From Planctomycetota bacterium (lineage in GTDB: Bacteria > Planctomycetota > Phycisphaerae > Phycisphaerales > Phycisphaeraceae), in assembly GCA_026386955.1 (NCBI GenBank), contig JAPLMQ010000208.1, positions 1 through 39,627 of the forward strand: a DNA stretch of 39,627 nt. Reading direction: 5' to 3'. Under the pieces are notes generated by a model. The model made no database searches, was not told where the DNA came from, and was given only the letters and a program-made list of their open reading frames with translations. The first letter of the stretch is position 1. Each line of letters opens with the position of its first letter. The translations under genes were made by a program, and so were the position numbers. Positions 15,641-23,372 of the stretch are shown piece by piece.

Positions 15641-16630
15641 TCATCCGTGCTTCGCCAGGAAATCCCTCCAGACCTGCGAAGGCTCGGCCTGGGGGAAGAA
15701 GCGCGAGATCGCCTTGTAGCCGTTCTCCGCGAGTCGGGTGCGGAGCCCCGCGTCCTCGGCGTCGCGGAGGCACTTGGCGGCCTCCTCGGGCGTGTTGGCG
15801 ATCAGCGAGGTCTCGCCGTGGACCATGCAGAAGTTCGCGCCCTGGGCGTGCTTGCCCACGACCACGATGCCCCCCGCCATGCACTCCTGCGGCGGGAGCG
15901 CGCAGCCTTCGCTGTCGGCCGAGGCCAGGAACGCCTGCGGCTCGCGCATCTTCATCGCCAGCTCGTGGATCGTCACGCCGTCGACCCACTCCGGCTTCCA
16001 GTACGTCCCGCCCATCGCCGCGTAGGCCTTGACGGTCGCGTCGATGAAGTCGGGCCCCTTGCGCGGGAAGACGAAGAGCGAGCCGGCCTTGCGCTTCTCC
16101 TGCGGGATGAACGGGAACATCCCCGAGTCGACGACGTTGGGGATGATCACCGGCTCCTTGCCCGGATAGGCCTTGTGCACCTTCTCGACCATGAAGGGCG
16201 AGTCGGTCCACAGGTGGACGTTGGGCCGCTTGTATTCGAACGGGCGGTGGAGCTGCGTGGGCGCCTGGAGGTAGGCGATGGCGACGTTCTTGAGCTTGTC
16301 GATGATCGGGACGTAGAGGTCGGGGATGAGGGCGACATCGCCCTTGGCGAGGTCGGCCCAGGCGATGTACTTCAGCCCGCGGATGCCCCACTTGTCGGTG
16401 TAGGTGTCCTTGCCGCTCTCGGTGGCGAGGACGGCCTCGACGCCGAGTTCCTTGCCCAGGTCGCGCACGACGGCGGCGTGGCGCATGATGTTGAGCGTCC
16501 CGCCGAACGTCGCGTTGACGCTCATCGGGGGCTTGGGCATGAACCGCCGCGCCTTGCTCTGCATGAGCTTGTGGCGCATCTGGGCGATGGGGCCGTTGTC
16601 CAGGTCGGGAACGAGGAACACAACTCTCAT
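15641..16630 (-). CDS. Glycosyltransferase (GT4-like), surface polysaccharide operon
   Basis: A 329-residue cytoplasmic glycosyltransferase with GT-B-like features. MRVVFLVPDLDNGPIAQMRHKL starts the N-terminal Rossmann domain. The C-terminal domain includes PVIIPNVVDSGMF, FVFPRKGPDF and the nucleotide-sugar region PQAFLASADSEGCALPPQECMAGGIVVVGKHAQGANF, which is like the E-x7-E segment of GT4 enzymes. The ATG at 16630 has GGAG about 10 bases upstream and sits 5 bp after the aminotransferase stop; the open frame upstream of it is a shadow of that gene. Donor and acceptor are unknown, but with the sugar aminotransferase next door an aminodeoxysugar is likely. Confidence 0.8.
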   Translation of the reverse strand: MRVVFLVPDLDNGPIAQMRHKLMQSKARRFMPKPPMSVNATFGGTLNIMRHAAVVRDLGKELGVEAVLATESGKDTYTDKWGIRGLKYIAWADLAKGDVALIPDLYVPIIDKLKNVAIAYLQAPTQLHRPFEYKRPNVHLWTDSPFMVEKVHKAYPGKEPVIIPNVVDSGMFPFIPQEKRKAGSLFVFPRKGPDFIDATVKAYAAMGGTYWKPEWVDGVTIHELAMKMREPQAFLASADSEGCALPPQECMAGGIVVVGKHAQGANFCMVHGETSLIANTPEEAAKCLRDAEDAGLRTRLAENGYKAISRFFPQAEPSQVWRDFLAKHG

Positions 16631-16635
16631 GCTGA

Positions 16636-17847
16636 TCAGCTCCGCGCCGCAGTCGTCGCGGGCTTGCCGGCGGAACCCTTGCGGCGGGCGCCGCCCACCA
16701 CGTCGCGGAAGGTGTCGATGATCCGCACGATCTCCTCCTCGCTGAGCTTGGCGCTGAAGGGCAGCGAGAGCGTGCGGTCGCTCACCCAGCGGGCGTTGGG
16801 GAAGTCGTCGGGCTCGTAGCCCCAGGTCTTGCGGTAGTACTCGTGCAGGTGCAGGGCGCGGTAGTGGACGCCCGAGCCGATGCCGCGCTTGTGCAGCTCG
16901 CCCATCACCTCGTCGCGCCCGATGGTCATGTTGTCGATGTCGAGCAGCGGGGTGTAAAGGTGGCGGGCGTGGACGGTGTTGGGCTCGTCCTTGGCGGGGG
17001 CGAAGACCGGCAGGTCGGCGAAGGCCTTGTTGTACCGCTCCCAGAGCACGTCGCGGACCTTGAGCCACCCGGGCACGCGCTCGAGCTGGCAGAGGCCGAT
17101 CGAGGCCTGCAGGTCGGTCATGTTGTACTTGAAGCCCGGGAGGACCACTTCGTAGTGCTTGTAGCCCTTGTCGCTGAAGCGGCTCCAGGCGTCGCGCGAC
17201 AGGCCGTGCAGCGAGTAGGTGCGCATCAGCCCGGCGAGCTTCTCGTCGTTGGTGGTGATCATGCCGCCTTCGACGCTGGTCATGTTCTTGGTGACGTAGA
17301 AGCTGAAGCAGGTCAGCGGGCTGATCGAGCCGACCTTCTTGCCGTGGTAGGAGGTCTCGATCGCGTGGGCGGCGTCCTCGATGACCAGCAGGTTGTGCTC
17401 GCGGGCGATGGCGTGGATGGCGTCGAGGTCGACGGGGCGCCCTAGCAGGTGGACGGCGATGATCGCCTTGGTCTTCTTGGTGATCTTCCTGCGGATCTCG
17501 GCGGGGTCGATGCTCTGCGTCTCGCGGTTGATGTCGGCGAAGACGGGCGTCGCGCCGGCGTGGACGATCACGTTCGCCGTGGCGGCGAAGGTCAGCGGCG
17601 TGGTGATGACCTCGTCGCCCGCGCCGACGCCCGAGGCGAGCATCGAGACGTGCAGGGCGGCGGTGCAGGAGTTGACCGCCACCGCGTACTTCGCGCCGAC
17701 GTACTTGGCGAACTTCGTCTCGAACTCATTGGTCCGCGGGCCCGTGCCCATCCAGCCGCTGCGCATCGTCGCGATGACGGCGTCGACTTCCTCTTGCCCG
17801 ATGTAGGGGCTTCCGAAAACGATGTAAGGCGGCTGGGCGCTGGCCAT
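16636..17847 (-). CDS. DegT/DnrJ/EryC1/StrS-family sugar aminotransferase
   Basis: A PLP-dependent enzyme that transfers an amino group to a nucleotide-linked keto-sugar. From the ATG at 17847 it has 403 residues; the start is decided by a strong AGGAGG in TTTAGGAGGGAATGG just upstream. MASAQPPYIVFGSPYIGQEEVDAVIATMRSGWMGTGP, FAATANVIVHAGATPVFADIN and VIEDAAHAIET are family landmarks. The PLP Lys lies in CFSFYVTKNMTSVEGG, and LPGFKYNMTDLQASIGLCQLERV and the GVHYRALHLHEYYR region complete the fold. First gene of the polysaccharide operon with glycosyltransferase and flippase. Confidence 0.93.
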   Translation of the reverse strand: MASAQPPYIVFGSPYIGQEEVDAVIATMRSGWMGTGPRTNEFETKFAKYVGAKYAVAVNSCTAALHVSMLASGVGAGDEVITTPLTFAATANVIVHAGATPVFADINRETQSIDPAEIRRKITKKTKAIIAVHLLGRPVDLDAIHAIAREHNLLVIEDAAHAIETSYHGKKVGSISPLTCFSFYVTKNMTSVEGGMITTNDEKLAGLMRTYSLHGLSRDAWSRFSDKGYKHYEVVLPGFKYNMTDLQASIGLCQLERVPGWLKVRDVLWERYNKAFADLPVFAPAKDEPNTVHARHLYTPLLDIDNMTIGRDEVMGELHKRGIGSGVHYRALHLHEYYRKTWGYEPDDFPNARWVSDRTLSLPFSAKLSEEEIVRIIDTFRDVVGGARRKGSAGKPATTAARS

Positions 17848-18426
17848 GAATCCATTCCCTCCTAAACAACGACGGCGGTTGCCCGTCGCGACACAGCAAG
17901 GTCTCGACAACAACGTCTTTGGGGCCCCGCGCATCCAAGGCGACACCGCCTTGAAACCCACGTGGCGCGTTCCCTATCTGGTTTTTCGGTCCAAACAAGG
18001 GGTGTTCTTGATCCTTGGAGAACTCCGTTTTACGCGCCGGTGTTATCGCGGCGTGAAGCGGAGGGTTGGACGAACGCGGGCATGAAGCCGTGTGCAACTG
18101 AATCAAGCCCACTGATCCCGACGGTACGCCGTCGGGTTCGGTGGGGTTGGGCTTCCGAAACACCACGCCCGCACCGCTTGAACTAAGTTTTTCCTGTCCG
18201 TCAACGACATCCAAGCCCCTGACCCCGGACGCGAACGCAACACGCCGCGCCGATTATAGGACCGCCATTTGCCTGACAGCAGCCCGACCGCCGCGGGGCA
18301 ATCCCGCCCGCACGCCACAATCTTGGGCAGCGCTCCCGCCTCCACATCGGAGGAACGGGCACCCGCGCCGATTCGATATGCTGTTTGCAAGTCGCGTGCC
18401 GTGCCCCGTGCCTCCGGAGGCGTTCC
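17848..18426. other. Long divergent intergenic region (579 bp)
   Basis: Holds the AGGAGG ribosome binding site of the aminotransferase at its left edge, presumed promoters for both flanking transcription units, and a single arm of repeat family 2 at 18104-18154. I see no convincing ORF, RNA gene or -10/-35 pair in the rest. Confidence 0.5.
18104..18154. repeat. Family 2 palindromic element, solitary arm (copy 2)
   Basis: CAAGCCCAC-T-GATC, then hairpin CCCGACGG-TACG-CCGTCGGG (18117-18136), then GTTCGGTGGGG, matching the right arm of the element at 14020-14066 except that the stem is replaced by a different, fully paired one. An outer AAGCCCA/TGGGCTT pairing closes it. No left arm is visible upstream. 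Confidence 0.65.
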
Positions 18427-19713
18427 ATGGCCCCGCTCACCTCTTCCGATCCCGCCAAGTCGATCTCCAGCGGCAATCCGCCGAAAAGCGCCGCGGGCTG
18501 CATGGTCCTGTTCTTCGGCGCTTTTCTCCTCGCGGGGATCGCCACCACCTACCCGCTGTTGGTCAAGCCGGCCATTTCGCTCATCCGTGCGCAGATGTGG
18601 GCACCGACGACCTGCACGATCCTCAGCAGCCAGGTCGTGGGCCACTCGGGAAGCAAGGGGCCGACCTACAGCGTCGCCATCCGCTACGAATACGTCGTCA
18701 ACGGCACGCGCTACAAAAGCGACGCCTACGACTTCATGCCCGGCAGTTCCTCGTCGGGCTACGACGGCAAGGTCGACATCGTCAACCAGCACCCCCCGGG
18801 CAGCCAGAAGACTTGCTACATCAACCCCGCGGATCCCGGGCAGGTGGTGCTCAACCGCGGGTTCCAATGGATCTACCTCATGGGACTGCTCCCGTTGGTC
18901 TTCGTGGCGGTCGGCGGCGTCGGCGTGGTCTCCGCGGCCCGTTCCTTCCAGCGCGGGAAGCAGACGCGGCTCGCGCCGCCGATCTCCTTCCGCAGATCCT
19001 TCGCTCTCAACGCCCCGCTCTTCTCCACGAACAAATCGCGGGCCGCGAACACCACCGGCCTCCCCGCGCCGCTGCCGCTCTCCACCATCACCGGCCGCGC
19101 CGAGCTCAAGGGCAGCACGTCGCCCATGCGCGGCCTCATCAGCGCGATCTTCTTCACCGCCGTCTGGAACGGGGTCATCTCCATCTTCCTCTACAAGGCG
19201 TATCAAGGCCGACTCGACTGGGGCATGATGATCTGCATGACCCCCTTCGTCGTCATCGGGTTCCTCACCCTCCTCTGGGTGCCCTACCAGTTCATGGCCC
19301 TCTTCAGCCCCCGGGCCCGGCTCTCGCTCGCCGCGGGCTCGATCGCCCCCGGCGAAAGTGCGGACCTCGAATACACGTTCGTCGGACGCACCGGCCTGCT
19401 CCGCTCGTGGCAGGTCACGCTTGAGGCCCGCGAGGAGGCGACCTACGGCCGCGGGACCAACACCATAACGGACAAGAACGTCTTCTTCACCCAGGTCGTC
19501 GTCGACAGCGCCGACGCGCCCCTCGGCGTCGATCGGCGCGGGCATGCCGTAGTGGCCATCCCCGCCGACGCCATCCACTCCTTCGACGCCCCGCGCAACA
19601 AGGTCGTCTGGCTGCTGCGCGTCACGGGCGACGTCGCGTTCCTCCCGAACATCAAGGACGAGTACCGCATCGTGGTGCTGCCGCCCGGGGGCCGGGGCGG
19701 CGACGAACCCTGA
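18427..19713 (+). CDS. DUF3592-type membrane protein with C-terminal beta domain (paralogue 1)
   Basis: A 428-residue protein from ATG 18427. Four hydrophobic segments are visible (GCMVLFFGAFLLAGIATTYPLL, WIYLMGLLPLVFVAVGGVGVV, GLISAIFFTAVWNGVISIF, MMICMTPFVVIGFLTLLWV). Between the first two is an exported DUF3592-like domain: APTTCTILSS, YSVAIRYEYVVNGTRYKSDAYDF, KTCYINPADPGQVVLNRG. After the last helix comes a beta-rich region with LSLAAGSIAPGESADLEYTFVGRT, AREEATYG and AVVAIPADAIHSF, like an arrestin or immunoglobulin-type sandwich. Function is unknown. It heads a cluster with a paralogue, a small beta protein and an ATPase, on the same strand. Confidence 0.75.
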   Translation: MAPLTSSDPAKSISSGNPPKSAAGCMVLFFGAFLLAGIATTYPLLVKPAISLIRAQMWAPTTCTILSSQVVGHSGSKGPTYSVAIRYEYVVNGTRYKSDAYDFMPGSSSSGYDGKVDIVNQHPPGSQKTCYINPADPGQVVLNRGFQWIYLMGLLPLVFVAVGGVGVVSAARSFQRGKQTRLAPPISFRRSFALNAPLFSTNKSRAANTTGLPAPLPLSTITGRAELKGSTSPMRGLISAIFFTAVWNGVISIFLYKAYQGRLDWGMMICMTPFVVIGFLTLLWVPYQFMALFSPRARLSLAAGSIAPGESADLEYTFVGRTGLLRSWQVTLEAREEATYGRGTNTITDKNVFFTQVVVDSADAPLGVDRRGHAVVAIPADAIHSFDAPRNKVVWLLRVTGDVAFLPNIKDEYRIVVLPPGGRGGDEP

Positions 19714-19860
19714 AGCACAGGCATCCACATGAACTCGCCCGACATTCGCATCCGTAAGCCGCTCCAAAGACGCCCGCACGCTCAACCGGGTGACGAGCCA
19801 TCTCAACCGATGTGAGATCAAAGAGCCGTCCACCAATTCTGGGTATCCGCTGTGTCAACC

Positions 19861-21117
19861 ATGCTCAAGAACCCATCTTCAAAGCCCTTGTCGAGCAAAC
19901 GCTCGCCATTCATGGCCGTCCTTCCCATCATTCTGATGGGATGCTTCTTCATTGGTCTTGGAGTCTGGGGCCTGTTCTCTTTCAATAATGTCGTCACAAT
20001 TCTCGCCGCCAGGACATGGACACCAACGCGATGCACGATCGAGAGCAGTGCGATCGTGCCCTCCGGGACCAACCGACGCGGACCTGTACTCCGACTGGCG
20101 ATTCATTACACCTACGTCATCAACGGCAAGACGCACGGATCTGACCGCTACGATTGCGACGCGGATGGGCCGTCCGGCAACCGGGCCAAGCAAATCACCG
20201 AACTGCATCCGGCCGGCAGCGAGACAACCTGCTACGTCAATCCTCAGGACCCTAGCCAAGCAATGCTGGAGCGCGAGTTCAGGTGGATCCATCTGCTGGA
20301 CTTGCTTGTGATTCCGCCGTTGGGCATCGGTGGGCTATGCCTGTTCGCTGCGTCTCGTTGCCATCGCGAACTCAATCTCCCGCGGAACAATCCGCCTGCC
20401 AGGACAGGCACCGCGCCCGCCCCCGAGCGCCTCAGTTCGCTCGACATCGCCGGGTTGCCTGCGCCGCCCACATCCACGAACGGACGCGTCGCCCTCAGTC
20501 CAATTGATTCCGCTTGGAATCTGTTATTTCAGGTGAGCATTGCGATCGGCATCTTTGGTGGCCTCGCCGCTTTCTGCCTCTGCGGGTTGACCTTGATGAA
20601 AGCCCCTGGATCTTCGGGCTGGTTGATCGCGATTCTCATGATCCCTTTCATCCTTGTGATCCTCCCGCTTCTGATCATTTCGCCCTTCTTTCTTCGGACA
20701 TGCCTCGTTCCACAACCCGACGTCTTCGTGTCCGCCGGTTTGCTTCACCCCGGAGAAACGGCACGGCTGGAATGTGCGTTCACCAGACGGCCATCCGCCA
20801 TCCGGAAATGGGCCGTTGACCTCAAAGCCCGTGAGGAAGTTGACTACTTCGACAAGGACAACAAGTCTCGCACCACGAAGAACACCATCTATTCACGAAG
20901 GCTCACGGCGAGCAAACCGAAGCCCATCTCCACGAACTGGACAGAAACGATCGATGTGGCGATCCCGTCCGGTGCGATGCATTCATTCGAATCGCCACGA
21001 AATCGGATCGTCTGGTATATCGAAGTCGATGTGACAATTTCAGATCTGCGGTCTCGCCGTGAGGAATACCGCATCGTCGTCCTCCCACTCCAAACGCACT
21101 CGCGAGCCTCCGCATGA
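19861..21117 (+). CDS. DUF3592-type membrane protein with C-terminal beta domain (paralogue 2)
   Basis: A 418-residue paralogue of the preceding protein with the same layout: first helix FMAVLPIILMGCFFIGLGVWGLF, exported DUF3592-like part (TPTRCTIESS, LAIHYTYVINGKTHGSDRYDC, TTCYVNPQDPSQAMLEREF), three further helices, then VSAGLLHPGETARLECAFTRR and IPSGAMHSFESPRNRIVW. ATG 19861 is preferred; a GTG at 19852 is in frame. Although tandem to paralogue 1, its codon use is clearly less GC-biased at third positions, suggesting a different history rather than a recent local duplication. It overlaps the next gene by 4 bp. Confidence 0.75.
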   Translation: MLKNPSSKPLSSKRSPFMAVLPIILMGCFFIGLGVWGLFSFNNVVTILAARTWTPTRCTIESSAIVPSGTNRRGPVLRLAIHYTYVINGKTHGSDRYDCDADGPSGNRAKQITELHPAGSETTCYVNPQDPSQAMLEREFRWIHLLDLLVIPPLGIGGLCLFAASRCHRELNLPRNNPPARTGTAPAPERLSSLDIAGLPAPPTSTNGRVALSPIDSAWNLLFQVSIAIGIFGGLAAFCLCGLTLMKAPGSSGWLIAILMIPFILVILPLLIISPFFLRTCLVPQPDVFVSAGLLHPGETARLECAFTRRPSAIRKWAVDLKAREEVDYFDKDNKSRTTKNTIYSRRLTASKPKPISTNWTETIDVAIPSGAMHSFESPRNRIVWYIEVDVTISDLRSRREEYRIVVLPLQTHSRASA

Positions 21118-21527
21118 ACAACCTCCGCATCGAAACCCTCGACAACCAAACATCCTTCGCGCCCGGCAGCCCCATCGCCGGCATCGCGACGTGGCAGATG
21201 GAAGCCGCGCCGGGCGCGGTCGAGGTCCGGCTCTTCTGGTTCACCGACGGAAAAGGCGACCGCGATGTCGGCGTGGTCGACCGCGTGCGCTTCGACAACC
21301 CCTCTGCCGCCGACGCCCAGCCGTTCGCCTTCACCCTGCCCGCGGGGCCCTACAGCTTTTCGGGCAAGCTGATCTCGCTGCAGTGGGCTCTGGAGGTCGT
21401 CGTCCTCCCGGGCGAACACGCGACCCGGCTTGAGATCGTCGTCTCCCCCACCGGGGCGGAGCTCGACCTGACAACCCTTGGCGGCCAGCCCGATCGCAAC
21501 GCCGACGGCAAGGGACCGACGCGGTGA
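21114..21527 (+). CDS. Small beta-rich (possibly arrestin-like) protein, hypothetical
   Basis: A 137-residue soluble protein starting in an ATGA overlap with the preceding stop. The sequence alternates hydrophobic strands with turns: LRIETLDNQTSFAPGSPIAGIATWQM, AVEVRLFWFTDGKGD, FAFTLPAGPYSFSGKLISLQWALEVVVLPG, TRLEIVVSP. The F-x-P-G-x-x-I-x-G start and the SGKLISLQWALEVV strand are reminiscent of the arrestin-type domains, and of the C-terminal halves of the two preceding proteins (PGESADLEYTF / PGETARLECAF). It has no signal peptide or catalytic motif. The name is a fold-level guess; translational coupling to neighbours on both sides is clear. Confidence 0.65.
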   Translation: MNNLRIETLDNQTSFAPGSPIAGIATWQMEAAPGAVEVRLFWFTDGKGDRDVGVVDRVRFDNPSAADAQPFAFTLPAGPYSFSGKLISLQWALEVVVLPGEHATRLEIVVSPTGAELDLTTLGGQPDRNADGKGPTR

Positions 21528-22114
21528 AGGCCCGCGACAACCCTTTCCGTTCCGAGCGCCTCCTCGAGATCCGTTTTCGCCCGCAAGAATCGGACTGGGC
21601 CGGGTTGCTCAAGAGGCTCGACGCCCTCGGCCGCCGGGCCGCGATCGTCGGCCCCAAGGGCACGGGCAAATCCACGCTCCTCGAAGACCTCGCCCAACGC
21701 TTCGTCCAACGCGGGCTCCGCCCCCGGATCGTGCGCGTCCCCGATCCGCGCGAGCGCTTCGACTCCGGCTCGCGCCGCGTCCGTCTGGCCGACCTCGTCC
21801 CGCGCGACCTGGGCCCGGGCGACGTGCTCCTCGTCGACAGCGCGGAGAACCTGAATTGGCTGGCCTGGCGTTCGGCCCTCACGCGGGCCCGCCCCGCCGC
21901 GGGCATGGTCATCACCGCCCACCGCCCGGGCAGGCTCCCGACCTTGATCGAGACGCGGACCAGCCCGCAGCTCCTGCGCGAGATCGTCGACCAACTCCTG
22001 GCGGGCTCCCCGGCCCTGCGGGAGAAGGTCGACGTCGACAGCCTCTTCGCCGAGCACCGCGGCAACCTGCACGAGGCCCTGCGCGAGCTTTACCTCCGCT
22101 GGGCGGAGCAGTGA
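21524..22114 (+). CDS. Small P-loop ATPase of unknown function
   Basis: A 196-residue protein beginning at a GTG that overlaps the preceding TGA (GTGA). It has Walker A GPKGTGKST near residue 43 and Walker B GDVLLVDSAEN near residue 100, followed by GMVITAHRPGRLPTLIE, where a sensor-like polar residue follows the strand. The C-terminus (LFAEHRGNLHEALRELYLRW) resembles a small helical lid, as in STAND/AAA-like ATPases. No DNA-binding or membrane part is visible. The tight coupling to the beta protein and the DUF3592 proteins suggests that they work together, possibly with ATP-driven assembly or signalling at the membrane; that is inference. Confidence 0.75.
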   Translation: MKARDNPFRSERLLEIRFRPQESDWAGLLKRLDALGRRAAIVGPKGTGKSTLLEDLAQRFVQRGLRPRIVRVPDPRERFDSGSRRVRLADLVPRDLGPGDVLLVDSAENLNWLAWRSALTRARPAAGMVITAHRPGRLPTLIETRTSPQLLREIVDQLLAGSPALREKVDVDSLFAEHRGNLHEALRELYLRWAEQ

Positions 22115-22169
22115 GGACCTTCTCGCCTCCTCCGCCGCCCCTTGCGCGCCGGGCCCGCAAACCCGTACC

Positions 22170-23183
22170 ATGTGGCCCATGCCTCCCAGCGACCCGCGCA
22201 TCCAGCCCGCCTCCACCGCCACCGTCGAGCAGGCCGCCGCGCTCATCCGCGCCGGTGGGCTGGTCGCCCTCCCCACGGAGACCGTCTACGGCCTAGGCGC
22301 CAACGCGCTCGACCCGCGCGCCGTCGCCCGCATCTTCGAGGTCAAGGGGCGACCCTCCTTCGACCCCCTGATCGTCCACGCCGCCACCGCCGAGGCCGCG
22401 TTCGACTTGGTGGAGTCCACTCCCGCGCAGGCCCAGCTCCTGGCCGACCGGCTCTGGCCCGGGCCGCTCACGCTCGTCCTTCCCCGCCGCTCGACCGTGC
22501 CCGACATCGTCGTCTCGGGCCTGCCCGGCGTGGCGGTGCGCGTGCCCTCGCACCCCGTCGCCCAGGCGCTGCTCGCCGCCGCGATGGTCCCCATTGCGGC
22601 ACCCAGCGCCAACCGCTTCGGCGCGATCAGCCCCACCACCGCCATGCACGTCTTCCAGGAGCTCGGCCTCACCGTCGACATGATCCTCGACGGCGGCCCC
22701 TGCCAGCACGGGCTCGAGTCGACCGTCGTCTCCTTCATGGAGGACCCGCCGGTGCTCCTGCGCCCCGGCGGCATGCCCGCGGAGACCATCGAGGACCTCA
22801 TCGGCCCGCTCGCCCGCCGCCCGCGCGCCGGCTCACCCGCGATGTCGCCGGGCATGCTCGACCGGCATTACGCCCCGCACACGCCCCTCGTGCTCCACCG
22901 CGCGGGCTCGACCTTCGACCCCGTGGGCCGGCGCGTCGGGCTGTTGATGCTGCGCCTCCCGCCAGACGACGCGGGCTACGCCAAGGATTACGCCAAGGGA
23001 TTCGCCGCGGTCGAGGAGTTGTCGCCGGCCGAGGACCTGCGCCAGGCGGCGGCCAACCTCTTCGCCGCGATGCGCCGGCTCGACGCCGCGGGGCTGGAGC
23101 TGATCTACGCCCACCTCGTGCCCGACAGCGGGCTGGGGCTGGCGATCAACGACCGGCTTCGCCGGGCATCGACCAGGCCGTAG
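22170..23183 (+). CDS. tsaC: L-threonylcarbamoyladenylate synthase (TsaC2/Sua5 type)
   Basis: Makes threonylcarbamoyl-AMP from Thr, bicarbonate and ATP, the first step of the universal t6A37 tRNA modification. The YrdC domain is clear: AALIRAGGLVALPTETVYGLGANALDP, IFEVKGRPSFDPLIVH, LWPGPLTLVLPR, VAVRVPSHPVAQALL, IAAPSANRFGAISPT and HGLESTVVSF. LRPGGMP and SPGMLDRHYAPHTPL mark the linker, and about 100 more residues form the C-terminal Sua5 domain, making it the long (337-residue) two-domain version. Start ATG 22170; ATG 22179 is equally possible. It begins 55 bp after the ATPase gene. Confidence 0.93.
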   Translation: MWPMPPSDPRIQPASTATVEQAAALIRAGGLVALPTETVYGLGANALDPRAVARIFEVKGRPSFDPLIVHAATAEAAFDLVESTPAQAQLLADRLWPGPLTLVLPRRSTVPDIVVSGLPGVAVRVPSHPVAQALLAAAMVPIAAPSANRFGAISPTTAMHVFQELGLTVDMILDGGPCQHGLESTVVSFMEDPPVLLRPGGMPAETIEDLIGPLARRPRAGSPAMSPGMLDRHYAPHTPLVLHRAGSTFDPVGRRVGLLMLRLPPDDAGYAKDYAKGFAAVEELSPAEDLRQAAANLFAAMRRLDAAGLELIYAHLVPDSGLGLAINDRLRRASTRP

Positions 23184-23202
23184 ATTCGCGACGGCGTCTT
23201 GG

Positions 23203-23368
23203 TCTTGTACGGTGGGTTGAGCGGCAATCCGCGAAGCCCACCGGCGCGGCGGGTGCGGCCGTGTTGCGCCGAATCAACCGACGCGCCACGTCTGATTCCA
23301 CGCGTCTTGTGCTGCTGTGCGCCCAAGTGGTGGGCTTCGCCGATTACGGCTCAACCCACCCTACAAGA
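23203..23368. repeat. Family 3 palindromic element (MITE-like)
   Basis: Inverted arms of 40 bp at 23203-23242 and 23329-23368, differing at only a few positions. Each arm has TTGTA-GGTGGGTTGAG, a small hairpin and GCGAAGCCCACC-type ends. The hairpin is GCGG-CAAT-CCGC on the left and GCCG-ATTA-CGGC on the right, a compensated difference. The GTGGGTTGAGC...GCCCACC core is like a repeat seen scattered in many bacteria. The element fills the whole gap between the convergent tsaC and FAD-oxidase genes. The 86-bp centre holds no ORF. Confidence 0.8.
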
Positions 23369-23372
23369 GCGG

